DNA of 64,000 bases from Cristatella mucedo (taxonomy: Eukaryota > Bryozoa > Phylactolaemata > Cristatellidae). The stretch lies in contig WPIO01000033.1 in NCBI GenBank assembly GCA_009760855.2, positions 2,931,501 to 2,995,500 on the forward strand. The letters are read 5' to 3'. The translations under genes and the position numbers were made by a program. The number at the start of each line of letters is the position of its first letter. The stretch's first letter is position 1. Under the pieces are notes generated by a model that saw nothing but the letters and a program-made list of their open reading frames with translations, had not been told where the DNA came from and made no database searches. Positions 53,401-58,957 of the stretch are shown here, one piece after another.

Positions 53401-53805
53401 CTTGAATGCAAATCCGTTGTGCTATCGAACGAACTTGAGAGTGGATGTGATGGCTCAAATACGATCAGCATGTCCTGCTCAGTGCAAGCAAGAGGTTGTT
53501 CTCTCAGGCAACTCGGCCACTCGACTGCTACTCTGCTGTTGCTGATGATGATCCACAGTTAGCCATGAGTGGCCTATTCTCAGCTGATATGCCCAATGCT
53601 TAAGCTTTCAGGATGCCCAGTGACGAGGAGCACTTCCTCTAGCCCGATGGTGGCTTTGTCTTCGTCGGAGAAAATAGTAACGTTAAACAATATCACATTT
53701 AGCAGCAGGCGCCACTCGACTCTCTTGCGGCCGGGATTGCAAGATTTTACCCGCCTGCACGTGCTGGGCTGTGACTGTATCGAGCTAGGCTGCCGAAGAT
53801 GGTAG
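17505..53805 (+). CDS. RTKN-like: Rhotekin-like gene, whole model (11-12 coding exons)
   Basis: Rhotekin is a cytosolic scaffold that binds GTP-loaded Rho through its N-terminal HR1 domain, inhibits Rho GTP hydrolysis and acts in septin and actin organisation. The model joins eleven or twelve exons spread over 36 kb. Domain order is a low-complexity N-terminus, HR1 (exon 2), the SDIRIPL and FKNK motifs of the rhotekin/anillin C2-like region (exons 3-7), PH (exons 7-9) and the ACESLMKI motif just after PH (exon 10). Phases at successive junctions are 0, 2, 1, 2, 0 (unresolved), 1, 0, 0, 1, 1 and agree everywhere but exon 5 to 6. The product is about 545-570 residues, close to vertebrate rhotekins (about 560-610). 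Recognition is by family motifs read by eye. Family assignment is strong; the exact C-terminus and the exon 5-6 link are not. Confidence 0.85.
18108..18238 (-). mobile_element. tRNA-derived SINE, family 2 (LINE-type tail)
   Basis: Minus strand: a tRNA-like head GCGGTTAAGGTGCTCGCC, a box B-like GGGCTCGAGCCC, then AAGCGCCTGAATAGAGATTT ... GGGGCGCTATACAAAT, which is the LINE C/A tail. In intron 1 of the rhotekin-like gene. Confidence 0.75.
19583..19855. repeat. Tandem duplication, 138-bp unit x2
   Basis: TGTTCTTGGCTGCAAAACTG starts at 19583 and again at 19721. Both units carry CACTGACATTCTGACATTCG. Divergence is roughly 15%. Confidence 0.9.
19985..20155. repeat. 38-bp minisatellite, about 4 units
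   Basis: Unit CAGTGCTCTGCTCACTACTG plus CTCTGTAGTTCACTATCT. The two middle copies are identical or nearly so, and the outer ones are degraded. Located about 210 bp upstream of HR1 exon 2. Confidence 0.9.
20367..20548 (+). CDS. RTKN-like: Rhotekin-like exon 2: HR1 (Rho-binding) domain
   Basis: The acceptor TTTCTCAG and donor CAG|GTGCTT bound 60 codons plus 2 nt (phase 0 in, phase 2 out). The protein contains KKIEHELKMCDGATKLLAAV and then LEAAKTLLTCNVRMAVYAEA, the characteristic rhotekin HR1 pattern (K-I/L-D/E-HE-KM-x-x-GA-KLLAA ... LEA-K-LL-CN-R). In the family this antiparallel coiled coil contacts GTP-bound Rho. This exon is the best single piece of evidence for the gene's identity. A 38-bp minisatellite lies just upstream in the intron. 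Confidence 0.92.
21793..21954 (-). mobile_element. SINE family 1
   Basis: Minus strand, with box B-like GGTTTGAATCC and the GCCAACTTCAAGTGGTGGTG body. Lies in intron 2 of the rhotekin-like gene. Confidence 0.8.
21955..24704 (+). other. Intron 2, right part
   Basis: Nothing recognised except a short (CAG)5 near 23270. The open frames here lack splice-site support. Confidence 0.5.
24705..24808 (+). CDS. RTKN-like: Rhotekin-like exon 3: SDIRIPL motif
   Basis: The acceptor CGCCTTAG and donor CT|GTAAGT bound 1 nt + 34 codons + 1 nt (phase 2 in, phase 1 out). AG from exon 2 plus the first G gives Arg, so the frame is kept. The protein reads ...SKARVAISDIRIPLAWKDPD then NFKNKS. Rhotekins have a nearly identical ISD(I/L)RIPLMWKD...FKNK segment opening the C2-like region. 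Here Ala replaces the usual Met after RIPL. Confidence 0.92.
25560..26022 (+). mobile_element. LINE A 3' end, internally decayed
   Basis: Traces of KLVAFMTSHLDYF and AARLVLGNG, then CTGACTTGACCACATTTTAA, the characteristic 3' UTR and the tail at 25970-26010. Lies in intron 3 of the rhotekin-like gene. Confidence 0.75.
26040..26675 (+). mobile_element. LINE B 3' end
   Basis: Starts in the C-terminal ORF (LYWLPFKHRIDFKTISSTG-like text) and ends in a distinct 3' UTR (TGTTCCTGTGATGTACATGC) with a variant tail (GTGCCTGGGTAGAGATTAGG) and (ATT)n-like sequence. The 3' UTR recurs at 49.1-49.36 and 54.33-54.61 kb. Confidence 0.7.
27715..27800 (-). mobile_element. LINE tail, minus strand
   Basis: AATAATAATG followed by a decayed reverse-complement stem-loop tail (TCTTTCTAGGCACTTTACAA). 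It may be the 3' end of the minus-strand RT fragment at 28345-28880, split by the plus-strand copy between them. Confidence 0.55.
27840..28316 (+). mobile_element. LINE A-like 3' end
   Basis: Decayed C-terminal ORF (HWFPIKQ..., LRSLHSLASAYLSELLP-like text, SYVPNAWNSL), the A-type 3' UTR and tail ending GAGCATGCTATACAAATGAA. In intron 3. Confidence 0.7.
28345..28880 (-). mobile_element. LINE reverse-transcriptase fragment
   Basis: The minus strand reads LLDLSAAFDTIDHKVLRECL (RT domain) and, in a second frame, MAAKFLKLNDDKTNLLVLSK. These motifs are diagnostic of CR1/L2-type LINE RTs. At least one frameshift separates them. Confidence 0.85.
28951..29102 (-). mobile_element. SINE family 1
   Basis: Minus strand, head TAGCTCAGGGGGTAAAGTGC (good box A) and GGGTTCGAATCC (perfect box B). 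It is the copy closest to a tRNA, but no acceptor stem can be drawn. Confidence 0.85.
29190..29364. mobile_element. Tigger-like MITE (175 bp)
   Basis: Flanked by TA on both sides. The left end is CAGTCGACTCGGCATATAAG, and the right end read in reverse is CAGTCGACACTTCTTACAAG, so about 24-bp imperfect inverted repeats. TA target duplications and CAGTCGA-type ends fit the Tc1/mariner-Tigger group. There is no coding capacity. Confidence 0.8.
29380..29760. repeat. GATA/GACA/GAGA-rich simple sequence
   Basis: Strand-asymmetric purine-rich tract with GATA, GACA and GTAG units ending in (AG)n at 29690-29716. It starts directly behind the Tigger MITE. The Ser/Tyr/Leu frames on the minus strand are repeat artefacts. 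Confidence 0.9.
30485..30800 (+). mobile_element. Tigger-like element, half copy
   Basis: Begins TA|CAGTGGTACCTCGGCTTACG and continues with sequence similar to the reverse complement of the right part of the element at 55139-55958 (GGATACTCCACCGCTAGTTG, GACCCGGGTGTGACGTTAAG). The far end is lost, so the right limit is approximate. Confidence 0.7.
32260..32532. mobile_element. Unnamed MITE, copy 1 (about 273 bp)
   Basis: Starts AGCCAAGGAGGGCAGGGGGC and ends GAAAATCCTGGCT, whose reverse complement AGCCAGGATTTTC gives imperfect terminal repeats. The interior shares AATGTCTTAATTCCACTCGA with copy 2 at 41926. No coding frame; family not identified. Confidence 0.6.
32975..33065 (-). mobile_element. 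LINE A tail, minus strand
   Basis: (AAT)n followed by TGCACTTGATAAAGCGCCCT and GAGAACTCAATCTC, the reverse complement of the A tail, with a small CT expansion in the inner stem. Confidence 0.75.
33864..33984 (+). CDS. RTKN-like: Rhotekin-like exon 4: C2-like core with DRT motif
   Basis: The acceptor TTTGTTTTAG and donor CTT|GTAAGC bound 2 nt + 39 codons + 2 nt. AC completes the Tyr codon begun in exon 3 (phase 1), and the exon leaves in phase 2. The protein reads HKKFAVFGIFRIATEVYETC and then VPEIDRTAMDVVLDDYIV. It parallels the family segment RRYAVFCL-K-G-E--DT---VDRT-TDI-F-D-I-F. The phase agreement on both sides makes this exon secure despite only modest residue identity. Confidence 0.9.
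34977..35217 (+). CDS. RTKN-like: Rhotekin-like exon 5: C2-like region and basic linker
   Basis: The acceptor CCTTGTTTCAG opens with one nucleotide that completes Phe with the TT of exon 4. The protein is NDVPHDFVCNLDIYAHELCE, then a basic stretch VRLRRKINDISNTVGRRLSG, and later a second GRRLSGLGE. Rhotekins have F-D-F---L-(V/I)Y---(V/L)EE at the first part and a basic K-L--K----GR--G linker at the second. The chosen donor is GAG|GTAACA at 35217 (phase 0). A second donor-like site (CCT|GTAAGG near 35310) would add about 31 less protein-like residues. Confidence 0.85.
35429..35459. repeat. (TG)n microsatellite
   Basis: About 15 units, 210 bp past the exon 5 donor. Confidence 0.95.
36564..36577 (+). 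CDS. Candidate 14-nt microexon of the rhotekin-like gene
   Basis: Fourteen bases lie between a good acceptor (CATGTCTTCCAG) and a good donor (ACAG|GTGATG). Exon 5 ends in phase 0 and exon 6 most simply starts in phase 2. A 14-nt exon converts 0 to 2 exactly and would encode Pro-Thr-Thr-Tyr plus an Arg completed by exon 6. This is inference only. A 6.5-kb intron can contain several such chance pairs, and a larger missing exon of length 3n+2 would do the same. Confidence 0.25.
37350..37385. repeat. (TG)n with TGCG interruptions
   Basis: GTGTGTGTGTGTGCGTGCGT-type short array. Confidence 0.9.
37432..37533. repeat. Tandem duplication, 51-bp unit x2
   Basis: GACTTTGGCATCCTGCCAGA at 37432 and GACTTTGGCAGCCTGCCAAA at 37483; both continue with CTTAGCTTTATTTT. 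Confidence 0.9.
38012..38156 (-). mobile_element. tRNA-derived SINE, family 2
   Basis: Same head-to-tail arrangement as the copy at 18108, with an internal duplication of the GACC(G/T)CGGTC segment. Tail GAATAGAGATTAAGTTCCCT. In intron 5. Confidence 0.7.
38341..38441 (+). mobile_element. SINE family 1, 5'-truncated
   Basis: Starts inside box B (GGTTTGAATCC), then the body and the CTGCTTAATC end. Confidence 0.65.
38690..38905. repeat. 21-bp-period minisatellite, about 10 degenerate units
   Basis: Units resembling TCTCTCTTGCAGACGATGTG repeat with 20-22 bp spacing. Because 21 is a multiple of three, both strands carry open frames with a 7-residue period (minus strand: R-E/D-x-x-S). Lies in intron 5. 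Confidence 0.75.
39736..39830. repeat. CTG/TGC-rich trinucleotide tract
   Basis: CTGCTGCTGCTGCATGACTG and similar blocks give Gln/Ser-rich frames on the minus strand. It abuts the LINE D copy at 39858. Confidence 0.85.
39858..40735 (-). mobile_element. LINE D copy with longest intact C-terminal frame
   Basis: The minus strand keeps a 190-codon open frame (40476-39904), MAGLPKKAIMPLQRTMNMAA ... ending CAIQNSPA, with RLKTVGDRSFSSAGPRLWNS. It ends with the D tail at 39858. Upstream, FKSFIQKTASTASHHI is in another frame. 5' truncated; in intron 5. It shares long near-identical stretches with the copy at 58958, implying fairly recent activity. Confidence 0.85.
40759..40801. repeat. Perfect 20-bp inverted repeat, 3-nt loop
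   Basis: TGGGATGCTTTCCATAGTAG, loop TGT, then its exact reverse complement. An imperfect third copy of the arm (TCTACTATGCAAAGC) follows. Confidence 0.95.
41393..41490. repeat. (TG)n microsatellite
   Basis: About 45 units with TTTG and CTG interruptions, about 250 bp upstream of rhotekin-like exon 6. Confidence 0.95.
41744..41841 (+). CDS. RTKN-like: Rhotekin-like exon 6: end of C2-like region
   Basis: The protein is DDPFELVAQVRLSLRDCKDC followed by IDTHELTFASEH. It matches the family pattern (Y/F)-LLA---LTL-----GF-THDLTLAS. The donor is CACG|GTGAGC (phase 1 out). The acceptor is either TTTTTTAAG|A (phase 2 in, used here) or two bases later at AAGAG|AT (phase 1 in). Neither meets the phase-0 end of exon 5, so at least one coding segment between 35.2 and 41.7 kb is unassigned. 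Confidence 0.85.
41926..42208. mobile_element. Unnamed MITE, copy 2 (about 283 bp)
   Basis: AGCCAGGGGCATGGGAC at the left, GATGAAAATCGTGGCT at the right. The interior ACGAAATTATGTCTTAATTC is aligned with copy 1. It starts about 85 bp past the exon 6 donor of the rhotekin-like gene. Confidence 0.6.
42761..42858 (+). CDS. RTKN-like: Rhotekin-like exon 7: GSISCRIVAQP motif and start of PH
   Basis: The acceptor TATGTTGCAG and donor AAG|GTAGGT bound 2 nt + 32 codons (phase 1 in, phase 0 out). The protein TSLPLSGSISCRIVAQPHSL then SGYLLVK corresponds to the rhotekin segment LPLYG--CCRL-AQP------SG-L--, which joins the C2-like region to the first PH strand. One G from exon 6 plus TG completes Val, keeping the frame. 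Confidence 0.88.
42859..45722 (+). other. Intron 7
   Basis: No known repeat identified. Contains a G/A-rich tract at 43655-43710, a 13-bp hairpin at 44116 and a 123-codon open frame (44437-44808) discussed in the findings. Confidence 0.5.
44116..44144. repeat. Perfect 13-bp inverted repeat, 3-nt loop
   Basis: AAGCTCTGACTGC, loop GAT, GCAGTCAGAGCTT; in intron 7. Confidence 0.95.
45723..45842 (+). CDS. RTKN-like: Rhotekin-like exon 8: PH domain, N-terminal half
   Basis: The acceptor GTTGTGCAG and donor AAG|GTATGA bound exactly 40 codons (phase 0 at both ends). The protein starts EPGSWRRRWCVLQRLCISCW and ends PPALEVPITK. The W-(R)-(R)-W-C-V-L strand followed by PAL-VPI-K is the hallmark of rhotekin PH domains. 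PH domains of this family bind membranes and partner proteins. The loop before the W-R-R-R-W-C-V-L strand is shorter than in vertebrate rhotekin. Confidence 0.92.
46087..46249 (+). CDS. RTKN-like: Rhotekin-like exon 9: PH domain, C-terminal half
   Basis: The acceptor CTTGTCGTAG and donor CAGG|GTACAT bound 54 codons + 1 nt. The protein has RPLMFHVRS and ends ESADDLAMWWDGFHQHLLDQ, matching the final PH helix (ES-EDL--WM-AFWQH--D). Downstream of the donor the same frame stays open through a LINE fragment to 46899, giving one continuous 254-codon frame from an ATG inside the exon. I treat only the part up to 46249 as gene. Confidence 0.92.
46295..47135 (+). mobile_element. LINE A copy just behind rhotekin-like exon 9
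   Basis: The longest subfamily A ORF remnant: SLDDHISSTVKSAFFQLHNI, LVHAFVASRLDFCNSLLTGL, then SFGDRSFSSYAPKAWNSLPT and TFKRNLKTHLFRTAFSGSL stop at 46899. The 3' UTR and stem-loop tail follow, with (ATT)n to 47135. It starts only about 50 bp past the exon 9 donor and is in frame with that exon. Confidence 0.88.
47357..47500 (-). mobile_element. SINE family 1
   Basis: Minus strand, with GGGTTCGAGTC (box B) and body TTTATCGCCCACTG; the head is partly decayed. Confidence 0.75.
47515..49365 (+). mobile_element. Composite LINE B region with RT remnants
   Basis: In plus-strand order: WMEANFLKLNDDTTNLLVLG; LLDLSGACDITDQK (about 47.7 kb); LGPLLFIIYTFHVTDVITKH (47.9 kb); WMATNFLKLND (48.1 kb); FAKIRACLDKSTTAKLVHTF (48.3 kb). 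The C-terminal LINE text resumes near 48.93 kb, and the B-type 3' end closes at 49.36 kb. LKLND occurs twice, so at least two copies are joined. Roughly 48620-48930 has no LINE similarity that I can see and may be a further insertion. Confidence 0.7.
49450..49925 (+). mobile_element. LINE fragment with internal deletion
   Basis: AFFASRLDFCISLLTGLPTC and ARLACPQRRNFHIVPLLTDL, then an abrupt jump to the PDLATFKKML segment, skipping the LWNSLP region. Ends with a variant tail near 49855-49920. Confidence 0.75.
50340..50456 (+). mobile_element. LINE A 3' tail only
   Basis: CATTTGATCGAGCTTCCTTT, the stem-loop tail (AAGTACCTAGAGAGAGATTG ...) and (ATT)n. Confidence 0.75.
50948..51064 (+). CDS. RTKN-like: Rhotekin-like exon 10: post-PH motif
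   Basis: The acceptor TCTTTCTTTAG and donor AAGG|GTAGGT bound 2 nt + 38 codons + 1 nt (phase 1 to phase 1). The protein begins (V)IWGHACESLMKIRAP and contains a basic, Tyr-rich tail (RARAYSLYDKSVTK). Rhotekins continue after PH with QWK-CC-E-MKI---P-K-P------S-YH-M, the same arrangement. The 4.7-kb intron before it is largely LINE sequence. Confidence 0.88.
51065..53034 (+). other. Intron 10
   Basis: No LINE or SINE recognised. Overlapping open frames at 52319-52635 have no family match. Confidence 0.45.
53035..53174 (+). CDS. RTKN-like: Rhotekin-like exon 11: C-terminal tail (alternative ends)
   Basis: The acceptor CTGTACGCTCGCAG begins with AA, which completes Glu with the G left by exon 10. 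The tail reads EIQRTSNNSTG and, if read through, continues to a TAG at 53172-53174, giving a polar ending SRQESFSNMSL. A donor-like site inside it (ACAG|GTGCCG after 53064) would make it a 30-nt exon that splices in phase 1 to 53612. There is no clear domain match, because rhotekin tails diverge. Membership rests on position, splice sites and frame. Confidence 0.5.
53612..53805 (+). CDS. Candidate terminal exon 12 of the rhotekin-like gene
   Basis: The acceptor TAAGCTTTCAG is followed by GA, which restores a Gly codon with the G left at 53064. The frame then stays open for 64 codons to a TAG at 53805. The product is Ser/Thr-rich, then has NNITFSSRRHSTLLRPGLQD and a Cys-containing end. An ATTAAA polyadenylation-like hexamer sits at 53921, about 115 nt past the stop. 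Composition and phase make it a better ending than the read-through stop at 53174, but there is no homology to confirm it. Confidence 0.45.
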
Positions 53806-53920
53806 ATAATCTGGCAATGCCAGACTGTAAACTCACTCTCTACTTATACCTTGTACTCACTTGCTGTCTACTACAGAAGCTATGCCAGAGACCGCGTGCA
53901 ATGACAGTGATAATATCGTG

Positions 53921-53926
53921 ATTAAA
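53921..53926 (+). terminator. ATTAAA polyadenylation-like signal
   Basis: ATTAAA, the commonest variant of AATAAA, lies about 115 nt downstream of the candidate stop at 53805. No canonical AATAAA was noticed in the following kilobase. It is a plausible end for the rhotekin-like transcript, but hexamers of this kind also arise by chance. Confidence 0.3.
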
Positions 53927-54329
53927 GTAGTACCAAACAAGCCGAAAGGCACTGTCTGGCACGGCTGCCCAATTTCTGTCCCTTGATGTTAGCATGCAGT
54001 CGCCAGCAGCATACTCCTTGCCAGCACTCCGTATTGGAAAGCATCTTGGACAACGGCCGGGTCCCTGTCTCTTTTCCATAGAGCAAGTGCTTACTGCAAC
54101 CCTGGTGGGATGGATAAAAACAGGAATGACATGATGGGTGTTACTTACGGGCAAGTCATTCTCTTGATGCGCAAAGGAATGGAGACAAGGTCAGCCTCCA
54201 TGTCCACTTAAAATATTTCTTATGACTCGATTGGTGTCTGGGAATCTATTGTGTCAGTGCGATTATGCATGGAAAGTCTGGATCTTATTTCTGCTTCTGT
54301 CACCAATATTGACTTTGCCTTATTAATTT

Positions 54330-54612
54330 AGTTAAGTCTCAGCTGTAGATGTCTGTTTTACAGCTCAGCTTGACCCCCTCCCATGAACGTCTTTTTTGTT
54401 CCTGTGTACTTTGCATGCCCACCTGAGCACGATCCAGTGCATGTTAGTGACACCGGATACTGCTAACCGGTAGCCCGAGGTGCCACCCTGTACGCTTTAG
54501 CATGCTTGTCTAGCATGCTAGTTGGCTTGTCATTGACTCTTCCTTATTGCTTCCTAGCAGCGAGTTGTAAAGTGTCTCGATAGAGATTAGGTTCTCGTGT
54601 GGTGCTACACAC
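54330..54612 (+). mobile_element. LINE B 3' UTR
   Basis: TGTTCCTGTGTACTTTGCAT through AAGTGTCTCGATAGAGATTA, the B-type 3' end shared with 26.3-26.67 and 49.1-49.36 kb. Lies just downstream of the rhotekin-like gene. Confidence 0.65.
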
Positions 54613-55138
54613 AAAAACCTCTTATTAAACTAGTAGCTGCAAGAGTAGATCATCACTAGCCTTGAAATAATGAACTGCCAACTTTAATCGTTGCAATAGG
54701 CAAACAGCCTGAGCAGCAGCATTGATCCCGACTCAGAGCGGTCGCCAAGTATAGGCAATTAAGACGGCGGCAGTCGGCAATATGCCAATAGCTCCGTCTC
54801 AAACTGTATGCTATTCGATGAGTGACGTGGTTTGCTGCTGTCTTCTGCCGCCTGTGTGCGAAAACGTTTCTTACCGGTGCCTCCAGCAGAAGCATTGCTT
54901 CAGCCAAAACGTGCTGCAAGTGATGAACGAAAATCGTGTCATTTGTGACTGACTATTATTTTGGGGGAACGTGCACTTAACTCAGCCAGAACTACAGGAA
55001 AAAATTTGATTTTCCTACATTGTAGATGCCGGCGAGTAGTTGCTCCAGGCTGCTATAAACTTAGATGCCTTGTATACGTAAATAATTTGAAGATATCGAT
55101 CGCACAGGGACAGTTACAATCATATATAGTGATATATA

Positions 55139-55958
55139 CAGCGGTACCTCGGCTTACGAGTTTAATTCGCTCCGTGCCGGAGCTCGTAACTCAAATAACT
55201 CGTAGGTCAAATCAATTTTCCCAATGGAAATGAATTGAAATGCCAATAATCCGCTCCGGACCCCCAAAACTGCGATTTTTTGTCATGCTTTTAAATTAAA
55301 AAATGTACTTATAAATAACTAATATAGTTTTAAAAACAATACAATAGAATGTCATGCATTAAATGGGTTTTATTAATCCTAATGTAGAGGAGTAACTTGG
55401 AGATCAGATGACTTGTAGATGCCTATAGAGTTAGAGGAGAATCTCGAAAAAGGCTGAAATGAATATCTGAATCTTACACGCCGACTTTTGCCCTCTTCGC
55501 CTAGCTTTCCTCACTTTCAGTTTATTGGCTGAGCCTTTACGCTGAAGCGCCGATCGTTAGCAGTGGTGCGATGAACTCTCACACGATGATATTGCCTAAA
55601 TAGAATACAGTACGTACTTTGCTATTCCTGCCGCTGTCGGATTTAACATCTGAGTCTGGCGATCTTGTGCGTCTAAGCACTACGACGGCTCGCTCGACTC
55701 TATCCGGGAGCGAACCAACCGGCCCGAGCTTAACGTCACACCCGGGTCGTAGGGCAGCTTCTTGCAATGGAACGTCGTTCGCTATCCTACCCTTATTGGC
55801 CTGAGTATCCACACGAAGTACGACGCTGCGGCAACTAGCGGTGGCGGCGGAGTATCCGAAGAGGGCTCGTAACCCAAATTTTATCTCGCAACTCAAAGCG
55901 AAAAATCGGCCGAGAGACAGCTCGTATCTCGAAACACTCGTACGTCGAGGCACTAGTG
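55139..55958. mobile_element. Tigger-like element, full length (820 bp), non-coding
   Basis: TA target duplication at both ends. The left end is CAGCGGTACCTCGGCTTACG; the right end in reverse is CACTAGTGCCTCGACGTACG. It includes several CTCGTA(A/T)CTC motifs near both ends. No transposase frame remains, so it is a deletion derivative moved in trans. Inserted between the two genes. Confidence 0.8.
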
Positions 55959-56189
55959 TATATATATATATATTGCATGAGGATTTTGAAATAAAAGTAA
56001 TCTGCTACATAAACGAGACGTATAATGTATCTGATAAGGCAATCGCATATAAACATGTTCCTAGAGACTGACGTGTTGCTTAAACTGGGTTATTGTTAGT
56101 ATCAAAGATTTCCTCTCCAGCAAGTAGTTCTTTAGTAGTAATACCCAACATATAACCCAGCAGGCAGCTACAATGAGTGCAAGAAAGCC

Positions 56190-56352
56190 GTGATGGCACA
56201 CTAGGTAAGGCGGTTGCTTTCACGACCTCGGTCCCGAGGTCGTGGGTTCGATTCCTGTGGTGGGCGATTCTTTATCGCCACTACAAGCGGTGGTGATGGC
56301 CGTGAAGGCTCTTCTGTCGCTATACAAAAAGAGGCTGTTTAATCAGCTAGGA
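56190..56352 (+). mobile_element. SINE family 1
   Basis: Head GTGATGGCACACTAGGTAAG, box B GGGTTCGATTCC, and full body to AATCAGCTAGG. A short duplication (GACCTCGGTCCCGAGGTCGT) forms a local palindrome in the head. Confidence 0.85.
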
Positions 56353-58494
56353 TTTATTATTTATTAAGGAAAGCTGTTTCAAGCAGCCTGTGCCCCCTAA
56401 TTCACTACCTTCATTACAGAACCACGTTTATGCACACGCCAGCTCAATAGAGTACGTACTGTACTCAGTCTTTAATATAGTACTGTCTCCTCACTAAAAG
56501 GTACAGGCAGCTGGCAGGTCAATAGCTATTTTTATTGGGTTACACAAATAAGTGTGATCCACCTGCCATTTCCAAAATCAGTTTTGCCATGCTAGAATTT
56601 TCATTTTATTTTGTAGACAATCGTGTTTTGGGTTTGCCCACACAATTCCAGGCAAACATGCGAATGGTCTCCAACCACCTGGCTTAGATAGTTTCCAGGT
56701 ACTTTCGAACTGGGATCCATCTGCCATTTCCAAAATTTATTACTGGGGTTTCAATTCCACATTACTAACATAAATTTTTCGGGTTTACTCACAAAATTTC
56801 ATGCGATTTCGCATGCGTACTCTCATGCAAATAGCCTAACACTTTGTGTTCTGGCACTTTTGAAGAGCGATCCACATGCTACATCCAAAATTAGCTGTAA
56901 AAAGCTGTTATATTAAAGTCTAACTTTCGGACAACATTGCTTCGGCTTTGTGCACACAAGTGCATGCAGTTTCGCAGGGCGCCATTTGCAGAAATGTCTG
57001 TGAGCAGATCAAAAAGATTCCATTTGGTACGGCAGTGAGTACCGCGGCATTAGGAAAGTAGAAGTGGGACTTTCATCTCGTTATATTTATGCATCCTCGA
57101 TTCTCATAAGGTCCATTCGACAGGCGCATCAGTTAAAATTCGAAGTTATTCCCGTCAAGCAGCCATAGTTTTATGTGCAGTTTTATTCCGAGTTTTGCAC
57201 TACACATTACTTTTTGCGGACATTGCATTGCAAATTCATCATACTCCGTAAGAATTCGGTTGGAAGAGATTGGCTGCAAATCGCTAGAAACAGGCTAACA
57301 AGAACGTCGCTGTAACGATTATTTCGCTCTTTCCGGTCAGCTTTCGTATTACATACTAACCATTTCGAGATTTTTAACTACATTCATTTATTTATCAGTC
57401 CATTGAGAAATAATTTCATTAGCATTTCTGTAAAAAAAATTATACAAACCACATATAGTGGTGCTTATAAACCTGTATATCGTGCCTTTAACGTACGTAT
57501 CTGCTTCGCCATCGGTCACACAGCTCAACTGTAGTAGTCACAAAGAATTGCGATTATTTAACAGCATGCCAACTTTGACCATGAAGTATTTTGATAAAAT
57601 CCGCACGTCATAAGGCTGTCATTTCAGGTTTGTATACAAAAGATGCTGCCTGTCATTTAATGAGAACTCTCTGCTTAGGCTAACCCGTTTTTTTGGCTGA
57701 TACATCAATAACACAACCGTAATTATTTGTCGTCATGCCTTTCATGAGAAGGATTGACTAAGAAGTGGTGTGATGTCAATTGAAAATTTGTATGTTTAAC
57801 ACTTTATATCTGAAGGTATAAGGATCTTTTTCGCTGCGTGGCTTGAATCTGGGCTCCATTTAAAAATGAATAGATTGATGTTGCTGACACGCCTTTAAAA
57901 TCAAAGTTTGGTCTCCATCGTGGCAAAATCCGTGATACGTTACTGTCCTAGTAAGTTCACACATCCTGTAGGCAAGTATTCCGCAAATTTCACAATTCCC
58001 TTTGGTGATTGCAACGCGTGTCTGCTTTACGGAAAGTAGAGTAAAACTTAGTCTAGGCGTCTGCTTTGGTCACTGAGGCGTACTTAAAATGTCCAACACG
58101 ACTACGTCAGGCTGAAAAGCTGTCTGCCATGTCGACTAGCCTTCATTGCTAACTATGATTGTTCATAACTATTGACTTGCTTACATTATCATTCAATTTG
58201 AAAAAGAACTTACTGCATTTCAAGTGTGAATGTCAGCAATACATGCTGCAAAAGAGTTAAGAGAGCTAGACATCGTCCATTTTCCAATGGACGATGTCCA
58301 GAACGCTTGCTGCATGGGGCTAGGCACCGGCTGTATCTCCTAGGCAACACGCAACCACTTGAATCGACGAAAGTACCTAGCAAACCAATAAAATAGTGCA
58401 ATACCTTTAACATGTTGGCTTGGCAGGTACCATCCAAGGTACTATCGCAGATACCATCCAAGCACGCACGGCTTGTTTTAGGTGGTTATGCACG
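56353..58494. other. Intergenic spacer, featureless
   Basis: No gene, SINE or LINE recognised apart from the hairpin at 58269. Confidence 0.5.
58269..58298. repeat. Perfect 13-bp inverted repeat, 4-nt loop
   Basis: GACATCGTCCATT, loop TTCC, AATGGACGATGTC; in the intergenic spacer. Confidence 0.95.
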
Positions 58495-58957
58495 TTCTCG
58501 TACCTTATTAGGATACAGAGCAAAGTTCTTACGCTGACCCACAAGGCCCGCCAGGGCGTGGCTCCTCCATACCTAGCTTAACACCTGCACCAGTTTCAGC
58601 CTCCTCGTGCCCTTAGGTCCTATATGGACAATAAATTAGCTGTTCTATTCCTCCGCTTAAAGACCGCTGGCTACAGAAGCTTTAGATCTGCAGGTCGTAG
58701 ACTGTAGAACTCGCTTCCGCAATTCTTACGCAACGACAACTACTCTCCTGCTGCCGACTATGGCTCATCCTTTTCAGCAGTCCTGAGCTGCTACTTCCAT
58801 GCTACTCACTACCTCAACTTCTCTTCTGACTCTGCTACGCTTCCCACTTAAGCTTTCCCACTTTTTCCCACTTCCCACTTCCCCTTATGCTTCTTTTCTT
58901 TCTCTTTGTTGCGTGAGACGAAGTCTGTTGGCTACCGAATTAGTCTGTTGGCTACCT
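58495..58957 (+). mobile_element. LINE D fragment, truncated at both ends
   Basis: Decayed text from RIQSKVLTLTHKARQG through the GYRM region, with a short duplicated CCCACTT stretch near 58845-58880. It is cut off before its tail, where the next D copy begins. Confidence 0.8.
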
